The notes: generated by a model not told the origin, from the letters alone. A DNA stretch of 64,000 nt from Cycas panzhihuaensis (GCA_023213395.1 CM041465.1:102059741-102123740); one strand, 5' to 3'. Counted from the first letter of the stretch, positions 10,139-22,350 are shown. Numbers and translations: made by a program.

Positions 10139-10500
10139 TTACTTAATAGGTTTTAACTTTCGCTTGATAATTTTCAATTGTCCCTTATGGATGAACCTAA
10201 GTTTACCAAAGAGGGAGAAACAAACCACTAACATTTGGGTGATCCATGGTCTACCCAAAAGAATGTTATACTCTAAGTCTAGATTGATAATAGTAAGCTC
10301 GGTAAGAACTATCATCACTTCTTCTAATGTAAGAGGAAGAGTGACTTGAACCAAGGGCACTTTCAGATTCTTATCATATCTTTGGAAAATCCACTTACAT
10401 GGGTCAAAAATAGAAATCTCTAAATCCTCAATAAGACAAAAAGGGATTACATTGACAGATGATCCCTCATTAATAATAACTTGATTGAGGATTATCAAAG
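10139..10500 (-). pseudogene. Retropepsin (aspartic protease), duplicate copy 2
   Basis: Minus-strand frame contains VIINEGSSVNVIPFCLIEDLEI, with the active-site DEGSS altered to NEGSS, then LDLEYNILLGRPWITQM and the trailing FGKLRFIHKGQLKI. These are the flap and LGRPW features of plant Gypsy retropepsins that process Gag-Pol. The D-to-N change at the catalytic Asp would abolish activity. A second, about 750 bp shifted copy lies at 10.74-11.24 kb. Confidence 0.75.
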
Positions 10501-10736
10501 CAAATATATATTATTTTAGATATTTATAGGTAATTTTAATGAGAATAATAATTGAAAAGGAACATATTTTACTTTAATAGATCTTATGGAGTACTGAATA
10601 AAATTTTGCTAAGGAAAACTAAGAAAAAACCCCTCCCTATATGTAAAGAAATGGATGAAAAAGAATTTCATTTTTACGTGAGGAAGGAGGAGAAAGGGAG
10701 GTAACTAGACACCATTTTCTTAGATTCCAAAGCAAT
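10501..10736. repeat. Spacer between protease copies; dispersed repeat copy 2
   Basis: 10558-10728 aligns with 4192-4366. It interrupts the protease region, with both flanks in the same orientation. The start of the second protease copy (AATAATTTCAACTAAATC...) follows at once at about 10732. Confidence 0.75.
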
Positions 10737-11240
10737 AATTTCAACTAAATCTACATCTTTTACTTCTGATTGAGTAGAAGGGGCTTCAATAGTAAAGTAT
10801 TGACCCAGACTAAGCGATTAAAAGAAGTACTCTGTAGAGTTCAAGGATTTACCAAGTTCCAAAAAGGTCTCAATAAGAAGAAGTGATTGCTTAATGGGTA
10901 TCAGCTTTTGCTTGATAATTTTTAATTGTCCCTCATAGATGAACCTAAGTTCACTGAAGATGGAGGAATAAATTATTAATATTTGGGTGATCCATGGTCT
11001 ACCCAAAAGAGTATTATACTTTAAGTCTAGATTGATAATGGTAAGCTCAGTAAGAATTGTCTTTTCTTATAATGTAAGAGAAAGAGTGACTTGACCCAAG
11101 GGTACTTTTTTATTCTTATCATACCCTTGGAAAATCCACTTATATGGATCAAAAATAAAAATCTCTAAATCCTCAATGAGACAAAGAGGGATTACATTTA
11201 TAGATGATCCCTCGTCAATAATAACTCAATTGATATTAAC
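10737..11240 (-). pseudogene. Retropepsin (aspartic protease), duplicate copy 1
   Basis: This block matches 9985-10500 along its length with scattered, mainly transition, differences. The minus strand reads RPWITQILIIYSSIFSELRF and a GQLKIIKQKL tail, and upstream an ID-GSS type active-site region near 11.2 kb (plus strand GATGATCCCTCGTCAATAATAAC). It lies directly downstream of the gag remnant, so it is the copy in the original gag-protease order. Frames are broken between flap and active site. Confidence 0.7.
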
Positions 11241-11900
11241 ATCGTCCTTCACAATCTTAATGTAAAATAGAGGTATGTTATTTAGTGCATGGGTAGAACG
11301 ACTATACAAGGTAGCTAGATCAAAATAAAGCATACAAGTGGGTGAAGAAACTACCACAAGAACTCCAATACATCAAACAAAAGTTAACATTACTTAGGGT
11401 AATACTTCATCAAATCGATAACTAATATGCCTACTGGAATAGTCTTTAATTCTTCTACCAAGGAGAATGATCTATCCTTTGAACTGGAGGAATGGACCTA
11501 AACTTGATGGGATGAAGGGGTACTAGAGGGAAAGAGGATTTCTTGCTATTGAATCATTAGATGATTTAGATGGACCTGTACTCTTTGTAGTCTCTACCAT
11601 GTTTATCACTATCTTGGTATCACCACCTTTAGGAGGTAGTTAGGATTGATTATTAATTCATTTTGTTAGAGTGTTCGGGAGAATGGTAGTTCTCTTTGAT
11701 GAATTAGAACTCGAAGGTTCACCTTCATTGTCTTGCACCTACTTTTCTTTACCTTTATCATCTTTATTTATCTTCTCATTATGTTGAGGCAATGGATCCT
11801 TATGGATCATTTGGTCTTGAGACAACTTAGAAGAGTAATTTGGTTGGGCACTTATATTTTGAGTTACATTTTGAACTATTTGGCACTCACTTCTATCATA
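11241..11900 (-). pseudogene. Gag C-terminal to protease interval
   Basis: Degenerate minus-strand DNA between the Gag core and the protease, by comparison with 57.71-58.59 kb of the plus-strand element. No zinc knuckle is visible. Frames are short and interrupted. Confidence 0.3.
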
Positions 11901-13938
11901 TGCATCTATTTAATAGTATAAGTACCATTTTATCTTTCTAAAGGGAGGAGGAGGTTGGGGGGAATCTTGTTTCTTCCTCCCTTTAGTAAGGTGAATAATT
12001 TTAGTCTCTTATAAAGGCTAGCTCTGAGAAGGGATATCAACACATAATTTAGTATTGATCACATACTCTAATGATCTAATAGAAGAGGTTAGATGATCAT
12101 AAGTGGGTTTAGGATGGGAAGCCTTTATGGTTTGAATTATTTCTTTAGAAGGTATAGGTTTTCTAACATTCTTGATACTTGCTTGAATTTCAAAAGGTTT
12201 TAAGGCTAAGCAATGATCAACCACTTTTTCATACGTTTGAAGGCCAAGTTTTTGAACTTCTAAGTGCATGTAGGGCCTCAATACATTAGTAAATATATCA
12301 GATAATAGACTAGGGTCAAGATGTGAATGACAATCATGTACCTAATCTTAAAATCTCCTAATAAAGTCCCTTGATGTGTCATCATGATTCTACTTAATAG
12401 CTAATAAAGATTTAATACCTAATTCAAATGGTCTCACCATATCAAAATAGTTGATAAAAGAGTCAACTAATTATTAGAATAAGAGGATGGAAGCTAAAGG
12501 GAGATGGTAAAACCACTTCAAGGCATTGACTTGAAGTAATTTAGGGAACGGGCACATCATGACATAATCATATGGCATAAAATCTTTGCAAGCAAGTGAA
12601 AATATCTCTATGTGAGAAGCAAGATCCCAAGAAGAGTCACTAAAAAATTTAGGCAACTAAGGAAGAAATGAAGGCATAGGAGATAACAAGATCTCACATG
12701 GAAAGAAAGACTTCATATAATCAAGGAAGGGTCTCCTTGACCTCAATATAGTAGAATGTTGAGGTAAGGATGATGAATAAGGAATATATGAATGGATAGG
12801 TTGTTACGATTATGGTTGTTATTATGACTGTAAAACATCATAAGATGGAAAAATAAAAGGGGGATTAAACCATGCTATGAGGTTAACCATATAGTTGGTT
12901 TGAGGTATAAGGTGTTGACAAAAAATTAGATTAAAAGTATAAAAAATATTAGGTTGTGGAGTGGGTCTGGGAATATGTGAAGAAGAAGTGGAATTAGAAA
13001 CCCTCAAAGCCTGTGATTGACTCACCAAAGTATGAGGATGAGTGGAATGAGTATGAGAAATATATTGAGAAGAGGGAATCATATTAGACACTTTAAGAGA
13101 TGATGGATAAGTTCTAATACCATGGGACCAAATGGTATGTGATGTATGAAGGGATAATTGAGTGGTAGAGGAAATAGAATGGGAAGAGGCAATCCTAGTG
13201 AAATAAGGATGAATTAGTCATAAACTAGGTGAAGTGATAACCACTTGACTAGAAGTGGTTATATGCATAAAACTAAGGTTTCCATTGGTAGTAATGGTGG
13301 TAGTACCTCCATGTATACGAGGTATGAAATGAAGGGAGTGAATCCAAACTTGTTGTCTATGAGGAGATTGACGTGCCTATGAATGAGTTGATTTATAGTC
13401 GTCAATCTCCTCTAAAGATGGGAAATGGGATTGTGATATAGGTCTTGGTGAGCAGCTATAAGAAGGATGAGGAGACCTAATGACATCAAGTGGAGGCTCT
13501 ACTCCTATTGTTTTATAATCCTACCTAAGGGATCAATCTGAAGATGGTGTGGTAGGGATGCCATAGTATGGGTCTCCAGGCAAAATGGGTCTTGGTAACT
13601 AGGCATGCATAATGGAGTAGAAATCCTAATAAGAACCAGCTCAAAGAAGGATGAATGTAGTTGACCAAAAGGTGGTTATTTTTATGCAAAAGAGGGATCT
13701 ATAACAGAAGAATCACCTAGGTATTGAGAGGGTTCAAGGTATCCTTATTCTACTAGTATATTATACAATTGGGTTGAATCATCAGGAGGATAAACATGAG
13801 TGTCATGCACTTGAAGCTCTGAAGATTCAACATTGGATAATGAGACTTCTTGACCAAAGTGTAAAGGGCACACTTAAGAATTAAGTGGAAGGCCTTGGAT
13901 CTTTAAGGAGCACCTGGGAGTAGGTGTTTAGTTTCCAT
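11901..13938 (-). pseudogene. gag: gag of the old minus-strand Tat-like element
   Basis: Probable start ATG at 13938-13936, 26 bp inside the PBS, followed after a frameshift by a GLP motif and an acidic stretch as in the gag at 1-1062. A Pro/Ser/His-rich part lies at 13.1-12.8 kb (SSSHIPRPTPQPN). The Gag core is at 12656-12018: MPKFFSDSSWDLASHIEIF, VNALKWFYHLPLASI and YMHLEVQKLGLQTYEKVVDHCL. It matches the plus-strand gag at 57.17-57.71 kb (LKWFYHLPSASI, YIHLEVRKFGPQTYEKVIDKCL). Gag forms the virus-like particle. At least several stops and frameshifts break it. Confidence 0.7.
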
Positions 13939-13963
13939 CACTTTAAAAGAAAATAAATGGTAG

Positions 13964-13987
13964 CTCCCAAATATGGTCACCCAAAAG
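13964..13987 (-). other. Primer-binding site of the old minus-strand Tat element
   Basis: Minus strand reads TTTTGGGTGACCATATTTGG followed by GAG, two bases inside the LTR end ...GTACCA. Equivalent to the sites at 1207-1233 and 55643-55664. Confidence 0.5.
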
Positions 13988-13988
13988 A

Positions 13989-16400
13989 TGGTACGTTCTT
14001 GAGAGGACCTAAACTAGATATCCCTCAATTACTAAGGTATCATCTTTATCTCAATTAAAAGTGGGAAATATAGAGTTCAAGAAGTCTTAAGAGACCACCT
14101 TTTCCCAACTCCTGAGAAGGAGTCTTTGCCTAGTTATGGCGACTAATAAAGTATGAATGTAAAATGCGGTGAAGTATGTCCACTAACCTACAGAACTGGG
14201 TGAAGGAGTTCTAGATTTAGAACTACATTGACAATATTTTCAATATCCTTCCTAGGGACTCCTTTCATAAAATCTTTTCAATCTTTCGGGTTCTACTTAG
14301 ATATAGGAAAGGGTAAGCAAATGGGAAAGTTGTCTTTCATATTTTACTCATGTTTTTTTTTTTTTTTCTTTATTTGTATTTACTTTGTCTTTCTTTTAGT
14401 TTTGTTCTTCTTTTCTTTTTTTTTTTGTATTTCCTTTTTGTAATTTTTTTTTTTTAATGTTTGTTATGCTCAACAAAGCAAAACAAAATGCATCAAAATG
14501 CCTACTTTACTTTCAATCAATAAACAAAGGAAAACTAAAACTAGATGCATGCAAATTTTTTATGCCTTTTTCCTTTTTCTTTCAAAGATGAAAGATGCAA
14601 ATACAAATCTAAAATTATCCTTCTACATGTAATATATGCACCTTGCAAAGAATAGAAAGATACTTTTAAAGAGATGCAATACACATAATATGATTGTGTA
14701 AGTTTTCCAAAGAGACCAATAACATACAAAACTAGTTGATAGACTTTGTCTTGTACACATTAAACCATTTCTTTAAAAAGATGATGCATAATGTAAAAAA
14801 TAAAGAGATTTAAAAAAGATGTTACTATTGTTTTTTAATGATTTTTTGGACCTATGAGATTATACACAAACAACAAATTTGAACCACAACTCTCATACAA
14901 GGTACTAGTTTTGAAGGTTCTATTATAGTTGGAGTAAGAGAGACTCCAAGAAGATCCTTGAACCTTTAAGAAGCTAAAAAATTAGAAATACATTTTCTAT
15001 TCAACACTTTCAACTTTTCTTTTGAAGAGAGAAAAGGTAAACTTAAAAGTGAAATCAAGTAAACCACAAAATTATGAGATTGAAACTTCTTTCCTATTAT
15101 AAATAGATGCCTCAGAATGAAAATTTTCCTTCTAACTTATCAATATTTTCCAATGCTTTCCTTTAAAACAAATCAAGGAAGAGTACCAACAAATAAAAAA
15201 GGCTAAACCATAGCCAAACAATGTCAAAAAAGAGTGGTAAATTGCCTAAAATGCAAACTACTATTAAAGAATGGGAAGGGATATAGTTAGATAAATAGTA
15301 GAGAGATGACCATGCTCCACCTTAGTCTAACCCTTATAAACCCCATAAAAGGCTAGCCTTTCAACAAGTATTTCAAAACCCAAAATGAATACAAGACCAA
15401 TGCAATAATCAGCCAAGGAAAAGAGTAACTTCTAAGCAAAAACAACCTTCAAAATAGTGTGAAATAAACTAGAAACTAAATAGAAAAGACCTTACCCATT
15501 CAGAAGAAGTTTGAAGCTTGAAACGTTGAGAAAACGTCCAAAGAATTAAAGCTTAGACCATCAATATTTGAATATTAGTAACACATGAAGTCACAACAAC
15601 AAAAATCTTCCTTGATTCCACCGACAAGCCTCTTTAAAATATAAATTTTAGTTACAACAGTAGCAGTCCTCAAAATCTCTAAGAAAAACTCAAAAAATCC
15701 ACCATAAACTTGAGCAAATCACATACTAACTCATCAACAATGAATCATAAAACCCTTGTTGTCATTCTTAGGTATCAAAGAGATAAGATTCCACTTAATC
15801 TGAGTAGCAACATGTAAAATTCAGGTGCCCTAGCTAATTTTTACGTGCATGGCAGTCAAAAATGCAACTAGTCACATTTTTAGCAACGCCAAAAACATGA
15901 CAAATGTGAAGGTAAAAACTTACTAAAAAAAAGTCAAAATTTAATATTAAAAATAAATTGAAGTACAAATGACTTGATAAATGAGTAAATAGGCCTAGAA
16001 TAAGGTGAAAATATTAAATATAAGCCTAAAAATAACAAAAATGACAAAGTTGGATAAAATCAAAGATAAAGTACAAAAATAACAAGTTTTAAAGGAGGCA
16101 TTAAGTTAAATTGATCACGACGAAAAACGTTTAGTGCCATAGTTTAAGTCATTGGTAGGTGATGGTAAAAATATAGATCACATCATCATTCATCATAAAT
16201 CATTAAATAAGATTCATACATTCCTTCATCAAAACATGGCCTAATTCATGATTGAACAAGTCCATCATTCATTTTCTTTGAAACCATATAATAAATATGT
16301 CAAAACTTATAAATACCAACCAAATACAAATTAAAGGCCAATTTTTGGTAAAACAAGAGGATTAGCTACTTACGGTTTATTGCAAGCAGGGGTCCAAGGT
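13989..16400 (-). mobile_element. 5' LTR (block A) of the old Tat-like element, outer edge uncertain
   Basis: Starts TGGTACG in plus coordinates beside the PBS. The first 200 bp match, in sense, the end of the LTR-like tract before 55642 (GGCAAAGACTCCTTCT, GGAGTTGG, ACCTTAGT). A T-rich run (14348-14460), an imperfect inverted repeat at about 15850-15885 (CAAAAATG with CATTTTTAG) and a CATAGTTTAAGTCATT element at 16137 parallel the young LTR. No protein. The outer boundary near 16.2-16.4 kb is inferred from the onset of block B. Confidence 0.4.
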
Positions 16401-19240
16401 AGTTGGTCTAGTACCTAAAGGATTGCCCTTAAGAATCTAGGGTTTATGACACCAAGGCATAGGGAGTGAGAAGGTGTTGCAATCATTTGGTTACAACTAG
16501 GGTTTGCACTTTTCATTGAATGCGAGAAGGAGGAAAAGAAGGGTAGTTATTTTTCTTATTTGTGGAATAGGTTTGTGTTGCAATAATGGTAGTCATTTTG
16601 ATGTTTTGGAAACAAGTAAACACTTTGTAATAAAAACAACCTAGCTACTCTCCCTTGCTCTTATTTCACTTTTTCTCTCAAGGGATTATTTAGAGGAGTG
16701 AAAGGAAAGAAAAAGAATATAATGGTTACTTATTTATGACTAACCCCTTTTTTTAGTGTAGTAAATGAAAGGAATGCAATAATATTTCCTATTTATGCAA
16801 GGAGGAAGCCAATGTACCCTTTTTCATTTTAAATCTTTTCACTGTATAGTATGCAAAGATAAGTAGAAAGAGAAAACATACAAACTTTTATTTTAAATAT
16901 GAGGGAAAAAGAAAGAAAGCCTAGTCTATGCCATGCATTTCTTTTTTATGCAATGTGTAAGCATGCAAGAATAGAAACATTTTTTTCCCTTTTCACTACA
17001 CTTTTATTTTCTTTAGGGCAAGGGGGTGAGAGAGTGAGGAAGAGAAAAGGTTAAGTGGAATGCACCCAGATACACGATAATTGGCAGAGTGGTACAACTC
17101 TTCTTCACGTATCCTCCTTACCGACAACTTCATTGCTCTTGGTGCTATAGATGTCATTGGTGGAGTTTAGGTGGAGGTTCCTTACCTTCCCCAAGATATC
17201 AAGCCAAACTAGTGCAAAATAAAAGAGAGAGAGGGGTATGAAACATAAAATATACTCAAAATAAGGATTGCATTACCTCCTTACAATTTTCCGCCTCACT
17301 TACTAGGATGGGGCCTTTAACCTATACAATAAAGGAAACAACTCTTCTACAAGCAACAACAAGCATATATATGTATATCTTTATAAGTGTGTTAGTCACT
17401 AGAAAATAATGAAGTGTTAAAATTTTAGTTTCTAACTTGCAACAGCAAAATAAAAACCAAATTCTATTTTTTACCACGGAATATTTCCATGTAACATTGA
17501 GAAGAGAAAAGGAGAAGACAAGAAGACAAGAGGGGTTACCTCAGGATAGCAAGCTCCCCTATGTGGTGGTATTCCCCAAGTGGCTATGGGTGCCTTACTC
17601 GAAGTCACTGTTTGGATTGGTATTTTAGAGGAGTATATCAAGTTACAAGAAAAATGTTATGCAAGTTTCACAATTGTAAATGCCACATTGGCAAGATGGA
17701 GGTATGGAAGGATGTCATGAAGCTTGGGAAGGGGGTTTGCCCAAGTAGAAGGGGCCTATTAGAGTTAGAACTTGGGCCAATGGACCTTCCTATAACTTCC
17801 CTTGGCTAATTAGACTCCATATCCTCTATTTACCAATGGTTTGGAAGTGAAACAAGGAGTTTTGTAGGTAAAAAGAGGTGTTGCCTCCCATATCCTCAAG
17901 GAAACAAGACTAGTGCATATGAAACTTTTCCTACATTCTAAAATTAACACCATATGCAACAAATATTTAAGGAAAACAATGGAAACTTAAGTGTTTTAGC
18001 AATGAAAATTTGTAGCAATGTAGCTTACCCCTTGGTTGAAGGAGAGGTTGAGGTAGAAGGATGTTTTTAGCTAAGAAATTGAGAGTCTCAAAGAAGAAAT
18101 TTATGTTTTTTGGGGAGGAAACCAGCTCTTCTTTATGCCTTAATAGCTTGGGGCTAGTTTAATGCTATTGTAGAGCTTGATCCTACTTGCTTTCCCTTGT
18201 TGAAACATTATTCTGTATGTGGACTATAAGTAGATATCAAGAGGATGAAAATTTTTTGAGTGAAATGTGGAGTTGAGTAGAAAAATTTTATTAAAGAGAA
18301 AGAAAATGAGCTTGAATTAAGATTTTTATGGTTTGGGTGTGGTCTTGGGATTGTTAGGGCTTGATCTGGGTTGGTCCCAAGGTTGAATCCTATGTTAGGC
18401 CCATATTAAATACATTTTTAGTTATTTTTTGTTACGTTTAAACTTATAATAGTCGCACCACGAATTGATTTGTGGCACTGCTAATATATTAGCAGTATCA
18501 CTAATATATTAGTGGGGTGCAATAATCAAAGTTGTGTGAACAAAAAAGATGGTGGGGTGATAACAGGTTCACAAAAATTTGGTAAAAAGCTAATAAATAT
18601 CAATTAAAAGGGGTAAAACATGATAAGGTGGACTATTGAACGGTATGAAACATCCCCCTAAAGACCAATAGGCCAATCCTGGGCTATTCTATGAATAGAA
18701 AAACACTAGAAACATACAAGGAATGAATCAAAACAAGTTAGGATTTAATGTAATAATGATAACCATGCATGCTAGGATACAAAAAGGCCCAACTAGTCAC
18801 CACTAAAAATCATTAGCAAACCTTGCATAGAGTGAGTAATGAGGGGCACCTTTTCATAGGCAAAAACCTCAATAAACATCCCTTGGCAGGCCAAGGGATA
18901 AACAAGTTATAACAAAGAAAAAAGATGTTATAAAAGAGTATGAACAAGCTAAGAGTCACCAAGCTAGGCTATGAAAGTGTGTGAGGAACCAATCGCCAGG
19001 AGGGGATTCACTATGGGAGCTCAATATCACCATTGGACCGAAGTCATAGTCATCATAGGTAGGGATTATATGCAGGCAAAGGGAACAGACATGTAATCCA
19101 AGTAACCAAGCAATGATACAATCATCATGTAACCTAATAATCAAAGCAATGGAACAAAAAGAGAAAGGGGAAAAGTGTATACCTGATCTTACCTGTGCGG
19201 TGTCATCCCTATCCATTTCCAATGGCTAGGAAATAACTGA
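16400..19240 (-). mobile_element. Second related LTR-like block (B)
   Basis: TAGGGTTTATGACACCAAGG near 16439 resembles TAGGGTTTACG...ACCAAGAGGTGAGA at 2330 in the young LTR. A palindromic cluster lies at 18455-18520, and the edge TCCATTTCCAATGGCTAGGAAATA at about 19212-19235 matches 3814-3836. The order and spacing of these landmarks are those of the young LTR, so this is a diverged LTR in the same orientation with no gag of its own beside it. It may be a truncated or solo LTR. Nothing coding is recognised in this 2.8 kb. Confidence 0.4.
18455..18520. repeat. Cloverleaf-like array of palindromes
   Basis: GCACC (18455-18459) pairs with GGTGC (18516-18520) around three hairpins: CCACGAA/TTTGTGG at 18458-18475 (one G-T pair), a perfect 20-bp palindrome ACTGCTAATATATTAGCAGT at 18477-18496, and a perfect 16-bp palindrome CACTAATATATTAGTG at 18499-18514. 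The outer stem overlaps hairpin 1 by two bases, so both cannot be complete at once. It does not contain tRNA consensus boxes. Confidence 0.85.
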
Positions 19241-19886
19241 TTAGCAATTTAATGCCCATGTTAGCCCATTCTTTGTTAAGTACTACTTGACCTCCACTTT
19301 CTTATCACTTTTATTTACTACTTTTAATGTTATTTCTTAAGCCTTAATTACACCTTTAACTCGATTCTTCGTAGTACTTGATCTCCTTTGACTATGTCAT
19401 CAGCTTGTAAGTTCCTCTTACTACCTTATTCATTACCAGTTGAGCTCTTAGGTGCCTTGGTTCCCTCTTCCTAGCTTCATTAGAACATTACTTTTCATAT
19501 CAAGCATCACTTTATTAGTTTTTTCTACCTTTTCTCCATCCCAATTTTACCTAAGAGTTGGTCTATCACACTTATAACTTAAATAGGAACTTATGGTGCT
19601 TCTTGCATGCTCCTTGTTATAGGTAGATGTCTTAGTTCTCCATGGTCACTGACTAGAGAACCTTGCTTGATGCATGTCCTATAACCAACACTCAAGATCA
19701 TCATATGAATTGCCTTTTATGCCTTGCGATTTGAGCCTCTCCATTAGGTGCTCATTGCTCAGTGTTGATTTAGTTTAAACATTGCTGATATGACAACTCT
19801 CTTAGTATCCTCATGGTTTGATCTGCCTTCACACCTACCTTATACCACCTAAGTGAATATATATGTATATGCCCTCTTAAAGCAAC

Positions 19887-19921
<35 letters not shown>

Positions 19922-20300
19922 CCAAAAAGGGTATATAAAAAACATAGAGTACATTTTAAGAGGGTATATCTGCCACCACCTTCTTAGCATCTAGCATAAG
20001 TTACATGACAGCCTCATCTCTACCTATGATTGGTAGGTTAGATCTAGATGTGTGGACCATTTCAAGACTTTCAGATCTTATTATTTAAACCCACTATAGT
20101 CTCAATTGTGATTAAAACCCACTTAGTATGGTTACCACTTCAGGTAGATATTTAGAGGAGGTTGCGATGTCGGTGCATGATTATTCATGAGGACTAGGAG
20201 TGACTAGTGTTTCAATCAGATCTCCATGCCTGCTTGAGTCCTTTTGTTGATTGATTAATTCACACCATATCCCTTCATTTAATGACCCTATCTTAACTCA
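19241..20300. other. Interval of degenerate DNA with an AG microsatellite
   Basis: No frame with recognised domains. Orientation and position before the plus-strand aRNH suggest decayed pol of another element, but no RT motif could be found. Confidence 0.35.
19890..19917. repeat. (AG)n microsatellite
   Basis: Fourteen AG units followed by GGG. Confidence 0.95.
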
Positions 20301-20760
20301 TCATTGCATATCCTCATGGCATTGATCATCCACACTGATGGGGTAGCCATGGGAATCTTGGCCATCTGTCATAGCCTAGACCATTCGAGATCATCTTGGG
20401 TATATCTTGATTTGATCTAGAGTCTACTTATTTAAATACACCAATAATGAAGCTGAGTAAAACATTGTTATAGAGGCCTTGATAAATGCACTCTACTTCC
20501 ACCATGGCTCCATTACCTTGTATTGCGACTCCTAGATTATCGTATCCCAACTCATTCAAGTTTATCAAGTCCATTATCTATGATTGAGGTCTTTAGCCAC
20601 ATCTACTAGGTCTCTCTTAGCTAAGTTCTCTTCCATTTCCATTCACTATATTCCATATGGATATAATACTGAGGCTAATAGGTTGGTAAATTTTATTCTT
20701 GAGCATCATTTACTATTGGTAGATGGCTCTCTTTTGGCCCAATGACCCTCTCATTAAGAC
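20300..20760 (+). pseudogene. aRNH domain remnant on the plus strand
   Basis: Plus-strand translation gives IIHTDGVAMG (first catalytic Asp in DG), a frame change, then YTNNEAE (catalytic Glu) at about 20447, ITLYCDS (catalytic Asp), IVSQLIQVYQVH and ISIHYIPYGYNTEANRLVNFI. This is the same domain type as at 7466-7880 but in the opposite orientation, so it comes from a different Tat element. Stops follow the first block and interrupt NNEAE*N. No integrase is recognised downstream. Confidence 0.6.
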
Positions 20761-21527
20761 ATGCATCTAGGGGGTAATCCCCCCTAGTCTCACCTCTAAA
20801 GGGTACTCACTAAAGAGATTAAACTATGGTGACAATCACGAGCATCCTTAGCCCCAATAAGAGCCTAAACTATTGCCATACTCTGAAACAAGGGTAAACT
20901 ACTTTATATGGTTGTAAGTATTGGACTAAGGTATGGATTCCATAGGTTACATTGCTCTTTCATGTTCTATATCCTCAATCTTCTTATTTCATCATCCTTC
21001 TCTTTGTTCACATTTTTCCTTTTATATAACTCTTATTTACAAAAACCTAAAAGATAATAGAAAATCTTTTTAAAATATAAAAAAATTATAAAACATTAAA
21101 AACCAATGAATATGGCTCTAAGAAGAGCCCAAATAACTCTACCTCTAAAAGACAACTACTAATGAGGTAAAACTATGGCCACCCATATCAACGCATTAAG
21201 TCTTTCTCCCAGTTGGGTATTTGAGACATCACTTTATATATTAAAGGGACTTTGGGTTTCCAAATCCTATTCTTTAGCCCCGCCATCCACCTTGACTTAC
21301 CATCAAGACAATGCCTTGATCACCTATCACCCCCACTTGTACATGCCTAGGATTTGTAGCCATTGACATAATTAAATTGATACAATCATTGAACCATAAT
21401 CCTCCCTAACCTATACACCTCGAACGTAGTTTCCTTAAGAAGCAAAACTAAGAGAAACACCCTCCAACCTGTTACTAACGAGGCCCAACTATAGTAGTCA
21501 TCACCCTAGGTTATACATATATATTTG

Positions 21528-21563
<36 letters not shown>

Positions 21564-21580
21564 GCATCTCATATCATGTA
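20761..21580. repeat. Interval with three dispersed direct-repeat cores
   Basis: Similar cores of about 45 bp occur at about 20797, 21138 and 21468: (CTCTAAA)..., ACTAA(A/T)GAGGTAAAACTATGG-like, then CACC/ATCA. They are spaced about 330-340 bp. Outside the cores the units align poorly. No coding content recognised. Confidence 0.4.
21528..21563. repeat. (ATT)n microsatellite
   Basis: About twelve ATT units directly before the Copia LTR. Confidence 0.95.
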
Positions 21581-22018
21581 TGTTGGCAATATTCACCATC
21601 TTCCAGCTTGAGATTGAAGAGGTTCAATTGTTAAGGAGGTAGAGTTTCTCGACTTCTAAGAATAGATTTGGATATACTAACAAATATGTAAGTGCAAGTA
21701 TGCCTTGAAATAGGTTAATATATCAAGGTTATTTATGTAAATTAATTAAGTGACCTTAGGATATATTATTAGTATTAGTCTCTTAGTGAAATGTACTTTA
21801 TATGCATTTAGATGTAATTTCAGGTTCATGTCATTAGACAAGAAAATCCTAACCCTAATGCTCACCCTCAATAATAAAAGGCGAAATCTTAAGGAGGGAG
21901 TTATTATTTATTCTCACCTCCAAGCTTTGCTCTTATATCTTGTTTTATCTCTTTTTAATTCTCCATTACCATTGTGTGCATATGAGTGTTTTATTCCCTA
22001 GATCTATCCTTCCTTCGT
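21581..22018 (+). mobile_element. Copia LTR candidate upstream of copia 1
   Basis: Begins TGTTGGCAATATTCACC and runs to the PBS TGGTATCAGAGCCC at 22020. Length about 438 bp. TGTTGG...TATTCACC starts are typical of Copia LTRs and the PBS is the canonical initiator tRNA-Met complement. The last bases (TTCCTTCG) lack a clean CA. The matching 3' LTR was not found. Confidence 0.6.
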
Positions 22019-22019
22019 A

Positions 22020-22036
22020 TGGTATCAGAGCCCAGG
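22020..22036 (+). other. Primer-binding site (tRNA-Met initiator type)
   Basis: TGGTATCAGAGCCCAGG, two bases after the LTR, an essentially perfect match to the usual plant retrotransposon PBS. Confidence 0.8.
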
Positions 22037-22162
22037 TTCAAGGTTTAAATCGCATATGCCAAACAAAGACACTTTCCCCATAAGGGTCCCCATGTGCCCT
22101 CATTCAGGTGTAACTATAACATAGGTGATACATGTTATGGTGGCCTTTTCATCATAGGGGAG

Positions 22163-22350
22163 TGTTGGACTATGGTTGGTTCACTTGTTAAGGAGTCCTC
22201 TTCATAAATCACCCATGGGCTTTTGGTGTAATGGTAAGTCACAAGAGTTAGACTATGGCCAGTTCACTTTCCAAGAGTCCTCTTTCTAAATCACCCATGG
22301 ATTTTTGGTGTAACGACAAGTCACAAGTGGTATTAGAGCTAGAAGGGGAT
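22163..22350 (+). repeat. 80-bp tandem duplication followed by a second PBS-like motif
   Basis: GTTGGACTATGGTTGGTTCAC...AAGTCACAA is repeated with changes as GTTAGACTATGGCCAGTTCAC...AAGTCACAA (shared CACCCATGG and TTTTTGGTGTAA). GTGGTATTAGAGCTAGAAGG follows at 22328 and resembles another PBS. It may be the end of a second, overlapping LTR. Confidence 0.7.

Noticed and set aside
18455-18520. tRNA-like gene
   Set aside because: The fold is cloverleaf-like but lacks A and B box consensus, a CCA-acceptor stem of proper length and an anticodon loop.
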